Positions 21,901-37,141 of a stretch of DNA of 64,000 nt are shown here, in pieces. Source of the DNA: Balanoglossus misakiensis. Taxonomy: Eukaryota; Hemichordata. The stretch is taken from contig CM082598.2 of assembly GCA_040954595.2 (NCBI GenBank), positions 6,758,001-6,822,000 of the forward strand, in the 5' to 3' direction. Every line of letters begins with the position of its first letter. Position 1 is the first letter of the stretch. The notes beneath the pieces were generated by a model. The model was not told the origin of the DNA. It was given only the letters and a program-made list of their open reading frames with translations, and searched no databases. The translations under genes and the position numbers were made by a program.

Positions 21901-24900
21901 TGATGCGTCAGAGTCAATTCCTGGGTTAATACGTGTCAAAAAGCACTGTAATTTGACATTGGTAATGCAACGGTGACATTGAATCTGATTCTTTGCATCA
22001 GGGTAAATGGCGATGCAAGCTTGATGATGAATCACGGTAGATAGTGATGCAAACACTTCGCTTTGACATGGGTATTTAATGCATATGGGGATTTCAAGTT
22101 AATTGTAAATCCCTGGGTTAATACGTGGCCAAACGCACTGTAATTTGACATTGCTAATGCAACATTGACATTGAATCTGATTCTTTGCATCAGGGTAAAT
22201 GGCGAAGCAAGCTTAATGATGGATCAGAGTAGATGGTGATGCAAGCTGTGCACTTTGACATAGGTATTTAATGAATTTGCATGGGAATTTCATGTTGACT
22301 GAAAATTCCTGGGTTAATACGTGTCCAAAAGCACTGTAATTTGACATTGCTAATGCAACGGTGACATAGAATCTGATTCTTTGCATCAGGGTAAATGGCG
22401 ATGCAAGCTTGATGATGAATCACGGTAGATAGTGATGCAAACACTTCGCTTTGACATGGGTATTTAATGCATATGGGGATTTCAAGTTAATTGTAAATCC
22501 CTGGGTTAATACGTGGCCAAACGCACTGTAATTTGACATTGCTAATGCAATGGTGACATTGAATGTAATTCTTTGCATTAGGGCAAATGGCGAAGCAAGC
22601 TTAATGATGGATCAGAGTAGATGGTGATGCAAGCTCTGCACTTTGACATAGGTATTTAATGTATATGCATGGGAATTTCATGTTGACTAAAAATTCCTGG
22701 GTTAATACGTGTCCAAAAGCACTGTAATTTGACATTGCTAATGCAACGGTGACATTGAATCTGATTCTTTGCATCAGGGTAAATGGCGAAGCAAGGTTAA
22801 TGATGGATCAGAGTAGATGGTGATGCAAGCTCTGCACTTTGACATAGGTATTTAATGTATTTGCATGGGTATTTAATGTTGACTGAAAATTCCTGGGTTA
22901 ATACATGTCCAAAAGCACTGTAATTTGACATTGCTAATGCAATGTTGACATGGAATGTGATTCTTTGCATCAGGGTAAATGGCGATGCAGGCTTGATGGT
23001 GCATAATGGTAGAGAGTGATGCAAACACTTCGCTTTGACATAGGTATAACATGCATATGGGGATTTCAAGTTAATTATAAATCCCTCAGTTAATACGTGT
23101 CGAAAAGCACTGTAATTTAAAATTGCTAATGCAAGGGTGACATTGAATGTGATTATTTGCATTAGGGCAAATGGCGAAGCAAGCTTAATGATCAACACGG
23201 TAGAGAGTGATGCAAACACTTCGCTTTGACATAGGTATAACATGCATATGGGGATTTCAAGTTGATTATAAATCCCTGGGTTAATACGTGTCCAAAAGCA
23301 CTGTAATTTGACATTGCTTATGCAATAGTGACACTAAAACTGATTCTTTGCATCAGGGCAAATGGCGAAGCAAGCTTAATGATGGATCAGAGTAGAATGT
23401 GACGCAAGGTCTGCACTTTGACATAGGTATTTAATGCATATGCATGGGTATTTGAAGTTGTCTGTAAATCTCCAGGTTAATACGTAGCCAAAAGCACTGT
23501 AATTTGACATTGCTAATGCAATGGTGACACTAAATCTGATTCTTTGTATCAGGGTAAATGGCGAAGCAAGCTTGATGATCATCACGGTAGAGAGTGATGC
23601 AAACACTTCGCTTTGACATAGGTATAACATGCATATGGGGATTTCAAGTTAATTGTAAATTCCTGGGTTAATACGTGTCAAAAAGCACTGTAATTTGACA
23701 TTGCTAATGCAACGGTGACATTGAATCTGATTCTTTGCATCAGGGTAAATGGCGATGCAATTGACATTGCTAATGCAATGGTGACATTGAATCTGATTCT
23801 TTGCATCAGGGTAAATGGCGATGCAAGCTTGATGATGAATCACGGTAGATAGTGATGCAAACACTTCGCTTTGACATGGGTATTTAATGCATATGGGGAT
23901 TTCAAGTTAATTGTAAATCCCTGGGTTAATACGTGGCCAAACGCACTGTAATTTGACATTGCTAATGCAATGGTGACATTGAATGTAATTCTTTGCATTA
24001 GGGCAAATGGCGAAGCAAGCTTAATGATGGATCACAGTGGATGGTGATGCAAGCTCTGCACTTTGACATAGGTATTTAATGTATTTGCATGGGTATTTAA
24101 TGTTGACTGAAAATTCCTGGGTTAATACATGTCCAAAAGCACTGTAATTTGACATTGCTAATGCAATGTTGACATGGAATGTGATTCTTTGCATCAGGGT
24201 AAATGGCGATGCAGGCTTGATGGTGCATAATGGTAGAGAGTGATGCAAACACTTCGCTTTGACATAGGTATAACATGCATATGGGGATTTCAAGTTGATT
24301 ATAAATCCCTCAGTTAATACGTGTCGAAAAGCACTGTAATTTAAAATTGCTAATGCAAGGGTGACATTGAATGTGATTCTTTGCATTACGGCAAATGGCG
24401 AAGCAAGCTTAATGATGCATCAGAGTAGAATGTGATGCAAGGTCTGCACTTTGACATAGGTATTTAATGCATATGCATGGGTATTTGAAGTTGTCTGTAA
24501 ATCTCCAGGTTAATACGTAGCCAAAAGCACTGTAATTTGACATTGCTAATGCAATGGTGACACTAAATCTGATTCTTTGTATCAGGGTAAATGGCGAAGC
24601 AAGCTTGATGATCAACACGGTAGAGAGTGATGCAAACACTTCGCTTTGACATAGGTATAACATGCATATGGGGATTTCAAGTTGATTATAAATCCCTGGG
24701 TTAATACGTGTCCAAAAGCACTGTAATTTGACATTGCTTATGCAATAGTGACACTAAAACTGATTCTTTGCATCAGGGCAAATTGTGAAGCATGCTTGAT
24801 GATGCGTCAGAGTCAATTCCTGGGTTAATACGTGTCAAAAAGCACTGTAATTTGACATTGCTAATGCAACGGTGACACTGAATCTGATTCTTTGCATCAG

Positions 24901-27900
24901 GGTAAATGGCGATGCAAGCTTGATGATGAATCACGGTAGATAGTGATGCAAACACTTCGCTTTGACATGGGTATTTAATGCATATGGGGATTTCAAGTTA
25001 ATTGTAAATCCCTGGGTTAATACGTGGCCAAACGCACTGTAATTTGACATTGCTAATGCAATGGTGACATTGAATGTAATTCTTTGCATTAGGGCAAATG
25101 GCGAAGCAAGCTTAATGATGGATCAGAGTAGATGGTGATGCAAGCTCTGCACTTTGACATAGGTATTTAATGTATATGCATGGGAATTTCATGTTGACTA
25201 GAAAATTCCTGGGTTAATACGTGTCCAAAAGCACTGTAATTTGACATTGCTAATGCAAAGGTGACATTGAATCTGATTCTTTGCATCAGGGTAAATGGCG
25301 AAGCAAGGTTAATGATGGATCAGAGTAGATGGTGATGCAAGCTCTGCACTTTGACATAGGTATTTAATGAATTTGCATGGGAATTTCATGTTGACTGAAA
25401 ATTCCTGGGTTAATACGTGTCCAAAAGCACTGTAATTTGACATTGCTAATGCAACGGTGACATTGAATGTAATTCTTTGCATTAGGGCAAATGGCGAAGC
25501 AAGCTTAATGATGGATCAGAGTAGATGGTGATGCAAGCTCTGCACTTTGACATAGGTATTTAATGTATATGCATGGGAATTTCATGTTGACTGAATATTC
25601 CTGGGTTAATACGTGTCCAAAAGCACTGTAATTTGACATTGCTAATGCAACGGTGACATTGAATCTGATTCTTTGCATCAGGGTAAATGGCAAGCAAGCT
25701 TAATGATAGATCAGAGTAGATGGTGATGCAAGCTCTGCACTTTGACATAGGTATTTAATGTATTTGCATGGGTATTTAATGTTGACTGAAAATTCCTGGG
25801 TTAATACATGTCCAAAAGCACTATAATTTGACATTGCTAATGCAATGTTGACATGGAATGTGATTCTTTGCATCAGGGTAAATGGCGATGCAGGCTTGAT
25901 GGTGCATAATGGTAGAGAGTGATGCAAACACTTCGCTTTGACATAGGTATAACATGCATATGGGGATTTCAAGTTGATTATAAATCCCTCAGTTAATACG
26001 TGTTGAAAAGCACTGTAATTTAAAATTGCTAATGCAAGGGTGACATTGAATGTGATTCTTTGCATTAGGGCAAATGGCGAAGCAAGCTTAATGATGCATC
26101 AGAGTAGAATGTGACGCAAGGTCTGCACTTTGACATAGGTATTTAATGCATATGCATGGGTATTTAAAGTTGATTATAAATCCCTCAGTTAATACATGTC
26201 GAAAAGCACTGTAATTTAAAATTGCTAATGCGATGGGGACAATGAATCTGATTCTTTGCATCAGGGCAAATAGTGAAGCATGCTTGATGATGCAAAAACT
26301 GCATTTTGACATAGGTATTTAATGCATATGCATGGGTATATGAAGTTGTCTGTAAATCTCCAGGTTAATACATAGCCAAAAGCACTGTAATTTGACATTG
26401 CTAATGCAATGGTGACACTAAATCTGATTCTTTGTATCAGGGTAAATGGCGAAGCAAACTTGATGATCATCACGGTAGAGAGTGATGCAAACACTTCGCT
26501 TTGACTTAGGTATAACATGCATATGGGGATTTCAAGTTGATTATAAATCCCTGGGTTAATACGTGTCCAAAAGCACTGTAATTTGACATTGCTATGCAAT
26601 GGTGACATTGAATCTGATTCTTTGCATCAGGGTAAATGGCGATGCAAGCTTGATGATGAATCACGGTAGATAGTGATGCAAACATTTCGCTTTGACATGG
26701 GTATTTAATGCATATGGGGATTTCAAGTTAATTTTAAATCCCTGGGTTAATACGTGGCCAAACGTACTGTAATTTGACATTGCTAATGCAATGGTGACAT
26801 TGAATGTAATTCTTTGCATTAGGGCAAATGGCGGAGCAAGCTTAATGATGGATCAGAGTAGATGGTGATGCAAGCTCTGCACTTTGACATAGGTATTTAA
26901 TGAATTTGCATGGGAATTTCATGTTGACTGAAAATTCCTGGGTTAATACGTGTCCAAAAGCACTGTAATTTGACATTGCTAATGCAACGGTGACATTGAA
27001 TGTAATTCTTTGCATTAGGGCAAATGGCGAAGCAAGCTTAATGATGGATCAGAGTAGATGGTGATGCAAGCTCTGCACTTTGACATAGGTATTTAATGTA
27101 TATGCATGGGAATTTCATGTTGACTGAAAATTCCTGGGTTAATACATGTCCAAAAGCACTGTAATTTGACATTGCTAATGCAACGGTGACATTGAATCTG
27201 ATTCTTTGCATCAGGGTAAATTCCAAGCAAGCTTAATGATAGATCAGAGTAGATGGTGATGCAAGCTCTGCACTTTGACATAGGTATTTAATGTATATGC
27301 ATGGGAATTTCATGTTGACTGAATATTCCTGGGTTAATACGTGTCCAAAAGCACTGTAATTTGACATTGCTAATGCAACGGTGACATTGAATCTGATTCT
27401 TTGCATCAGGGTAAATGGCAAGCAAGCTTAATGATAGATCAGAGTAGATGGTGATGCAAGCTCTGCACTTTGACATAGGTATTTAATGTATTTGCATGGG
27501 TATTTAATGTTGACTGAAAATTCCTGGGTTAATACATGTCCAAAAGCACTATAATTTGACATTGCTAATGCAATGTTGACATGGAATGTGATTCTTTGCA
27601 TCAGGGTAAATGGCGATGCAGGCTTGATGGTGCATAATGGTAGAGAGTGATGCAAACACTTCGCTTTGACATAGGTATAACATGCATATGGGGATTTCAA
27701 GTTGATTATAAATCCCTCAGTTAATACGTGTTGAAAAGCACTGTAATTTAAAATTGCTAATGCAAGGGTGACATTGAATGTGATTCTTTGCATTAGGGCA
27801 AATGGCGAAGCAAGCTTAATGATGCATCAGAGTAGAATGTGACGCAAGGTCTGCACTTTGACATAGGTATTTAATGCATATGCATGGGTATTTAAAGTTG

Positions 27901-29719
27901 ATTATAAATCCCTCAGTTAATACATGTCGAAAAGCACTGTAATTTAAAATTGCTAATGCGATGGGGACAATGAATCTGATTCTTTGCATCAGGGCAAATA
28001 GTGAAGCATGCTTGATGATGCAAAAACTGCATTTTAACATAGGTATTTAATGCATATGCATGGGTATATGAAGTTGTCTGTAAATCTCCAGGTTAATACA
28101 TAGCCAAAAGCACTGTAATTTGACATTGCTAATGCAATGGTGACACTAAATCAGATTCTTTGTATCAGGGTAAATGGCGAAGCAAACTTGATGATCATCA
28201 CGGTAGAGAGTGATGCAAACACTTCGCTTTGACTTAGGTATAACATGCATATGGGGATTTCAAGTTGATTATAAATCCCTCAGTTAATACATGTCGAAAA
28301 GCACTGTAATTTAAAATTGCTAATGCGATGGGGACAATGAATCTGATTCTTTGCATCAGGGCAAATAGTGAAGCATGCTTGATGATGCAAAAACTGCATT
28401 TTGACATAGGTATTTAATGCATATGCATGGGTATATGAAGTTGTCTGTAAATCTCCAGGTTAATACATAGCCAAAAGCACTGTAATTTGACATTGCTAAT
28501 GCAATGGTGACACTAAATCTGATTCTTTGTATCAGGGTAAATGGCGAAGCAAACTTGATGATCATCACGGTAGAGAGTGATGCAAACACTTCGCTTTGAC
28601 TTAGGTATAACATGCATATGGGGATTTCAAGTTGATTATAAATCCCTGGGTTAATACGTGTCCAAAAGCACTGTAATTTGACATTGCTATGCAATGGTGA
28701 CATTGAATCTGATTCTTTGCATCAGGGTAAATGGCGATGCAAGCTTGATGATGAATCACGGTAGATAGTGATGCAAACATTTCGCTTTGACATGGGTATT
28801 TAATGCATATGGGGATTTCAAGTTAATTGTAAATCCCTGGGTTAATACGTGGCCAAACGTACTGTAATTTGACATTGCTAATGCAACGGTGACATTGAAT
28901 GTAATTCTTTGCATTAGGGCAAATGGCGAAGCAAGCTTAATGATGGATCAGAGTAGATGGTGATGCAAGCTCTGCACTTTGACATAGGTATTTAATGTAT
29001 ATGCATGGGAATTTCATGTTGACTGAAAATTCCTGGGTTAATACATGTCCAAAAGCACTGTAATTTGACATTGCTAATGCAACGGTGACATTGAATCTGA
29101 TTCTTTGCATCAGGGTAAATTCCAAGCAAGCTTAATGATAGATCAGAGTAGATGGTGATGCAAGCTCTGCACTTTGACATAGGTATTTAATGTATTTGCA
29201 TGGGTATTTAATGTTGACTGAAAATTCCTGGGTTAATACATGTCCAAAAGCACTATAATTTGACATTGCTAATGCAATGTTGACATGGAATGTGATTCTT
29301 TGCATCAGGGTAAATGGCGATGCAGGCTTGATGGTGCATAATGGTAGAGAGTGATGCAAACACTTCGCTTTGACATAGGTATAACATGCATATGGGGATT
29401 TCAAGTTGATTATAAATCTCTCAGTTAATACGTGTTGAAAAGCACTGTAATTTAAAATTGCTAATGCAAGGGTGACATTGAATGTGATTCTTTGCATTAG
29501 GGCAAATGGCGAAGCAAGCTTAATGATGCATCAGAGTAGAATGTGACGCAAGGTCTGCACTTTGACATAGGTATTTAATGCATATGCATGGGTATTTGAA
29601 GTTGTCTGTAAATCTCCAGGTTAATACGTAGCCAAAAGCACTGTAATTTGACATTGCTTATGCAATAGTGACACTAAAACTGATTCTTTGCATCAGGGCA
29701 AATTGTGAAGCATGCTTGA
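21901..29719. repeat. Satellite block with 1,728 bp duplication
   Basis: The short marker appears at 21,901 and 24,800 and then not until 29,720, so the composition differs from the blocks on both sides. Positions about 25,560-27,280 recur at 27,288-29,000 with a 1,728 bp offset, seen in the shared sequence AAGCTTAATGATAGATC at about 25,695 and 27,423. A further 367 bp (two-monomer) duplication puts GATGGGGACAATGAATCTG at about 26,231, 27,959 and 28,326. Confidence 0.87.
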
Positions 29720-32700
29720 TGATGCGTCAGAGTCAATTCCTGGGTTAATACGTGTCAAAAAGCACTGTAATTTGACATTGCTAATGCAACGGTGACACTG
29801 AATCTGATTCTTTGCATCTGGGTAAATGGCGATGCAAGCTTGATGATGAATCACGGTAGATAGTGATGCAAACACTTCGCTTTGACATGGGTATTTAATG
29901 CATATGGGGATTTCAAGTTAATTGTAAATCCCTGGGTTAATACGTGGCCAAACGCACTGTAATTTGACATTGCTAATGCAACGGTGACATTGAATGTAAT
30001 TCTTTGCATTAGGGCAAATGGCGGAGCAAGCTTAATGATGGATCAGAGTAGATGGTGATGCAAGCTCTGCACTTTGACATAGGTATTTAATGTTGACTGA
30101 AAATTCCTGGGTTAATACATGTCCAAAAGCACTGTAATTTGACATTGCTAATGCAATGTTGACATGGAATGTGATTCTTTGCATCAGGGTAAATGGCGAT
30201 GCAGGCTTGATGGTGCATAATGGTAGAGAGTGATGAAAATACTTCGCTTTGACATAGGTATAACATGCATATGGGGATTTCAAGTTGATTATAAATCCCT
30301 CAGTTAATATGTGTCGAAAAGCACTGTAATTTAAAATTGCTAATGCAAGGGTGACATTGTATCTGATTCTTTGCATTAGGGCAAATGGCGAAGCAAGCTT
30401 AATGATGCATCAGAGTAGAATGTGATGCAAGGTCTGCACTTTGACATAGGTATTTAATGCATATGCATGGGTATTTGAAGTTGTCTGTAAATCTCCAGGT
30501 TAATACGTAGCCAAAAGCACTCTAATTTGACATTGCTAATGCAATGGTGACACTAAATCTGATTCTTTGTATCAGGGTAAATGGCGAAGCAAGCTTGATG
30601 ATCATCACGGTAGAGAGTGATGCAAACACTTCGCTTTGACATAGGTATAACATGCATATGAGGATTTCAAGTTAATTGTAAATCCCTGGGTTAATACGCG
30701 GCCAAACGCACTGTAATTTGACATTGCTTATGCAATAGTGACACTAAAACTGATTCTTTGCATCAGGGCAAATTGTGAAGCATGCTTGATGATGCGTCAG
30801 AGTCAATTCCTGGGTTAATACGTGTCAAAAAGCACTGTAATTTGACATTGCTAATGCAACGGTGACATTGTATCTGATTCTTTGCATCAGGGTAAATGGC
30901 GATGCAAGCTTGATGATGAATCACGGTAGATAGTGATGCAAACACTTCGCTTTGACATGGGTATTTAATGCATATGGGGATTTCAAGTTAATTGTAAATC
31001 CCTGGGTTAATACGCGGCCAAACGCACTGTAATTTGACATTGCTTATGCAATGGTGACATTGAATGTAATTCTTTGCATTAGGGCAAATAGCGAAGCAAG
31101 CTTAATGATGGAACAGAGTAGATGGTGATGCAAGCTCTGCACTTTGACATAGGTATTTAATGTATTTGCATAAGTATTTAATGTTGACTGAAAATTCCTT
31201 GGTTAATATGTGTCCAAAAGCACTGTAATTTGACATTGCTAATGCAATGGTGACATTGAATGTGATTCTTTGCATCAGGGTAAATGGCAATGCAGGCTTG
31301 ATGATGCATAATGGTAGAGAGTGATGAAAACACTTGGCTTTGACATGGGTATAACATGCATATGGGGATTTCAAGTTGATTATAAATCCCTCAGTTAATA
31401 CGTGTCGAAAAGCACTGTAATTTAAAATTGCTAATGCGATGGTGACATTGAATCTGATTCTTTGCATCAGGGCAAATAGTGAAGCATGCTTGATGATGCA
31501 AACACTGCATTTTGACATAGGTACTTAATGCATATGCATGGGTATTTCAAGTTGATTATAAATCCCTGGGTTAATACGTGTCCAAAAGCACTGTAATTTG
31601 ACATTGCTTATGCAATAGTGACACTAAAACTGATTCTTTGCATCAGGGCAAATTGTGAAGCATGCTTGATGATGCAAACACTGCATTTTGACATGGGTAT
31701 TTAATGCATACGCATCGATATTTAAAGTGGACTCTAAATCCCCAGGTTAATGCATGATCAAAAGCACTGTAATTTAAAATTGCTAATGCAAGGGTGACAT
31801 TAAATCTGATTATTTGCATTAGGGCAAATGGCGAAGCAAGCTTAGTGATGCATCAGAGTAGAATGTGATGCAAGGTCTGCACTTTGACATAGGTATATAA
31901 TGCATATGCCTGGATATTTAAAGTTGTCTGTAAATCCCCAGGTTAATACGTGTCCAAAAGCACTGTAATTTGACATTGCTAATGCAATGGTGACATTGAA
32001 TGTAATTCTTTGCATTAGGGCAAATGGCGAAGCAAGCTTAATGATGGATCAGAGTAGATGGTGATGCAAGCTCTGCACTTTGACATAGGTATTTAATGTA
32101 TATGCATGGGAATTTCATGTTGACTGAAAATTCCTGGGTTAATACATGTCCAAAAGCACTGTAATTTGACATTGCTAATGCAACGGTGACATTGAATCTG
32201 ATTCTTTGCATCAGGGTAAATTCCAAGCAAGCTTAATGATAGATCAGAGTAGATGGTGATGCAAGCTCTGCACTTTGACATAGGTATTTAATGTATTTGC
32301 ATGGGTATTTAATGTTGACTGAAAATTCCTGGGTTAATACATGTCCAAAAGCACTATAATTTGACATTGCTAATGCAATGTTGACATGGAATGTGATTCT
32401 TTGCATCAGGGTAAATGGCGATGCAGGCTTGATGGTGCATAATGGTAGAGAGTGATGCAAACACTTCGCTTTGACATAGGTATAACATGCATATGGGGAT
32501 TTCAAGTTGATTATAAATCTCTCAGTTAATACGTGTTGAAAAGCACTGTAATTTAAAATTGCTAATGCAAGGGTGACATTGAATGTGATTCTTTGCATTA
32601 GGGCAAATGGCGAAGCAAGCTTAATGATGCATCAGAGTAGAATGTGACGCAAGGTCTGCACTTTGACATAGGTATTTAATGCATATGCATGGGTATTTGA

Positions 32701-35700
32701 AGTTGTCTGTAAATCTCCAGGTTAATACGTAGCCAAAAGCACTGTAATTTGACATTGCTTATGCAATAGTGACACTAAAACTGATTCTTTGCATCAGGGC
32801 AAATTGTGAAGCATGCTTGATGATGCGTCAGAGTCAATTCCTGGGTTAATACGTGTCAAAAAGCACTGTAATTTGACATTGCTAATGCAACGGTGACACT
32901 GAATCTGATTCTTTGCATCTGGGTAAATGGCGATGCAAGCTTGATGATGAATCACGGTAGATAGTGATGCAAACACTTCGCTTTGACATGGGTATTTAAT
33001 GCATATGGGGATTTCAAGTTAATTGTAAATCCCTGGGTTAATACGTGGCCAAACGCACTGTAATTTGACATTGCTAATGCAACGGTGACATTGAATGTAA
33101 TTCTTTGCATTAGGGCAAATGGCGGAGCAAGCTTAATGATGGATCAGAGTAGATGGTGATGCAAGCTCTGCACTTTGACATAGGTATTTAATGTTGACTG
33201 AAAATTCCTGGGTTAATACATGTCCAAAAGCACTGTAATTTGACATTGCTAATGCAATGGTGACATTGAATGTGATTCTTTGCATCAGGGTAAATGGCAA
33301 TGCAGGCTTGATGATGCATAATGGTAGAGAGTGATGAAAACACTTGGCTTTGACATGGGTATAACATGCATATGGGGATTTCAAGTTGATTATAAATCCC
33401 TCAGTTAATACGTGTCGAAAAGCACTGTAATTTAAAATTGCTAATGCGATGGTGACATTGAATCTGATTCTTTGCATCAGGGCAAATAGTGAAGCATGCT
33501 TGATGATGCAAACACTGCATTTTGACATAGGTACTTAATGCATATGCATGGGTATTTCAAGTTGATTATAAATCCCTGGGTTAATACGTGTCCAAAAGCA
33601 CTGTAATTTGACATTGCTTATGCAATAGTGACACTAAAACTGATTCTTTGCATCAGGGCAAATTGTGAAGCATGCTTGATGATGCAAACACTGCATTTTG
33701 ACATGGGTATTTAATGCATACGCATCGATATTTAAAGTGGACTCTAAATCCCCAGGTTAATGCATGATCAAAAGCACTGTAATTTAAAATTGCTAATGCA
33801 AGGGTGACATTAAATCTGATTATTTGCATTAGGGCAAATGGCGAAGCAAGCTTAGTGATGCATCAGAGTAGAATGTGATGCAAGGTCTGCACTTTGACAT
33901 AGGTATATAATGCATATGCCTGGATATTTAAAGTTGTCTGTAAATCCCCAGGTTAATACGTGTCCAAAAGCACTGTAATTTGACATTGCTAATGCAATGG
34001 TGACATTGAATGTAATTCTTTGCATTAGGGCAAATGGCGAAGCAAGCTTAATGATGGATCAGAGTAGATGGTGATGCAAGCTCTGCACTTTGACATAGGT
34101 ATTTAATGTATATGCATGGGAATTTCATGTTGACTGAAAATTCCTGGGTTAATACATGTCCAAAAGCACTGTAATTTGACATTGCTAATGCAACGTTGAC
34201 ATTGAATCTGATTCTTTGCATCAGGGTAAATTCCAAGCAAGCTTAATGATAGATCAGAGTAGATGGTGATGCAAGCTCTGCACTTTGACATAGGTATTTA
34301 ATGTATTTGCATGGGTATTTAATGTTGACTGAAAATTCCTGGGTTAATACATGTCCAAAAGCACTATAATTTGACATTGCTAATGCAATGTTGACATGGA
34401 ATGTGATTCTTTGCATCAGGGTAAATGGCGATGCAGGCTTGATGGTGCATAATGGTAGAGAGTGATGCAAACACTTCGCTTTGACATAGGTATAACATGC
34501 ATATGGGGATTTCAAGTTGATTATAAATCTCTCAGTTAATACGTGTTGAAAAGCACTGTAATTTAAAATTGCTAATGCAAGGGTGACATTGAATGTGATT
34601 CTTTGCATTAGGGCAAATGGCGAAGCAAGCTTAATGATGCATCAGAGTAGAATGTGACGCAAGGTCTGCACTTTGACATAGGTATTTAATGCATATGCAT
34701 GGGTATTTGAAGTTGTCTGTAAATCTCCAGGTTAATACGTAGCCAAAAGCACTGTAATTTGACATTGCTTATGCAATAGTGACACTAAAACTGATTCTTT
34801 GCATCAGGGCAAATTGTGAAGCATGCTTGATGATGCGTCAGAGTCAATTCCTGGGTTAATACGTGTCAAAAAGCACTGTAATTTGACATTGCTAATGCAA
34901 CGGTGACACTGAATCTGATTCTTTGCATCTGGGTAAATGGCGATGCAAGCTTGATGATGAATCACGGTAGATAGTGATGCAAGCACTTCGCTTTGACATG
35001 GGTATTTAATGCATATGGGGATTTCAAGTTAATTGTAAATCCCTGGGTTAATACGTGGCCAAACGCACTGTAATTTGACATTGCTAATGCAACGGTGACA
35101 TTGAATGTAATTCTTTGCATTAGGGCAAATGGCGGAGCAAGCTTAATGATGGATCAGAGTAGATGGTGATGCAAGCTCTGCACTTTGACATAGGTATTTA
35201 ATGTTGACTGAAAATTCCTGGGTTAATACATGTCCAAAAGCACTGTAATTTGACATTGCTAATGCAATGTTGACATGGAATGTGATTCTTTGCATCAGGG
35301 TAAATGGCGATGCAGGCTTGATGGTGCATAATGGTAGAGAGTGATGAAAATACTTCGCTTTGACATAGGTATAACATGCATATGGGGATTTCAAGTTGAT
35401 TATAAATCCCTCAGTTAATATGTGTCGAAAAGCACTGTAATTTAAAATTGCTAATGCAAGGGTGACATTGTATCTGATTCTTTGCATTAGGGCAAATGGC
35501 GAAGCATGCTTGATGATGCAAACACTGCATTTTGACATAGGTACTTAATGCATATGCATGGGTATTTCAAGTTGATTATAAATCCCTGGGTTAATACGTG
35601 TCCAAAAGCACTGTAATTTGACATTGCTTATGCAATAGTGACACTAAAACTGATTCTTTGCATCAGGGCAAATTGTGAAGCATGCTTGATGATGCAAACA

Positions 35701-36252
35701 CTGCATTTTGACATGGGTATTTAATGCATACGCATCGATATTTAAAGTGGACTCTAAATCCCCAGGTTAATGCATGATCAAAAGCACTGTAATTTAAAAT
35801 TGCTAATGCAAGGGTGACATTAAATCTGATTATTTGCATTAGGGCAAATGGCGAAGCAAGCTTAGTGATGCATCAGAGTAGAATGTGATGCAAGGTCTGC
35901 ACTTTGACATAGGTATATAATGCATATGCCTGGATATTTAAAGTTGTCTGTAAATCCCCAGGTTAATACGTAGCCAAAAGCACTGTAATTTGACATTGCT
36001 AATGCAATGGTGACACTAAATCTGATTCTTTGTATCAGGGTAAATGGCGAAGCAAGCTTGATGATCATCACGGTAGCGAGTGATGCGAACACTTCGCTTT
36101 GACATAGGTATAACATGCATATGGGGATTTCAAGTTGATTATAAATCCCTGGGTTAATACGTGTCCAAAAGCACTGTAATTTGACATTGCTTATGCAATA
36201 GTGACACTAAAACTGATTTTTTGCATCAGGGCAAATTGTGAAGCATGCTTGA
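29720..36252. repeat. Satellite block with 2,010 bp higher-order period
   Basis: The short marker begins at 29,720, 30,790, 32,821, 34,831 and 36,253. A 2,010 bp period is seen from about 31,230 to 35,960: an aberrant monomer with GCATACGCATCGATATTT recurs at about 31,708, 33,718 and 35,728. Copies one and two share the private CACTTGGCTTTGACATGGG (about 31,333 and 33,343), while the third carries another variant there, so it is a mosaic. Confidence 0.88.
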
Positions 36253-37141
36253 TGATGCGTCAGAGTCAATTCCTGGGTTAATACGTGTCAAAAAGCACTG
36301 TAATTTGACATTGCTAATGCAACGGTGACATTGAATCTGATTCTTTGCATCAGGGTAAATGGCGATGCAAGCTTGATGATGAATCACGGTAGATAGTGAT
36401 GCAAACACTTCGCTTTGACATGGGTATTTAATGCATATGGGGATTTCAAGTTAATTGTAAATCCCTGGGTTAATACGTGGCCAAACGCACTGTAATTTGA
36501 CATTGCTAATGCAATGGTGACATTGAATGTAATTCTTTGCATTAGGGCAAATAGCGAAGCAAGCTTAATGATGGATCAGAGTAGATGGTGATGCAAGCTC
36601 TGCACTTTGACATAGGTATTTAATGTATTTGCATGGGTATTTAATGTTGACTGAAAATTCCTGGGTTAATACGTGTCCAAAAGCACTGTAATTTGACATT
36701 GCTAATGCAATGCTGACATTGAATGTGATTCTTTGCATCAGGGTAAATGGCAATGCAGGCTTGATGATGCATAATGGTAGAGAGTGATGAAAACACTTCG
36801 CTTTGACATGGGTATAAAATGCATATGGGGATTTCAAGTTGATTATAAATCCCTCAGTTAATACGTGTCGAAAAGCACTGTAATTTAAAATTGCTAATGC
36901 GATGGTGACATTGAATCTGATTCTTTGCATCAGGGCAAATAGTGAAGCATGCTTGATGATGCAAACACTGCATTTTGACATAGGTATTTAATGCATATGC
37001 ATGGGTATTTGAAGTTGTCTGTAAATCTCCAGGTTAATACATAGCCAAAACCACTGTAATTTGACATTGCTAATGCAATGGTGACACTAAATCTGATTCT
37101 TTGTATCAGGGTAAATGGCGAAGCAAGCTTGATGATCATCA

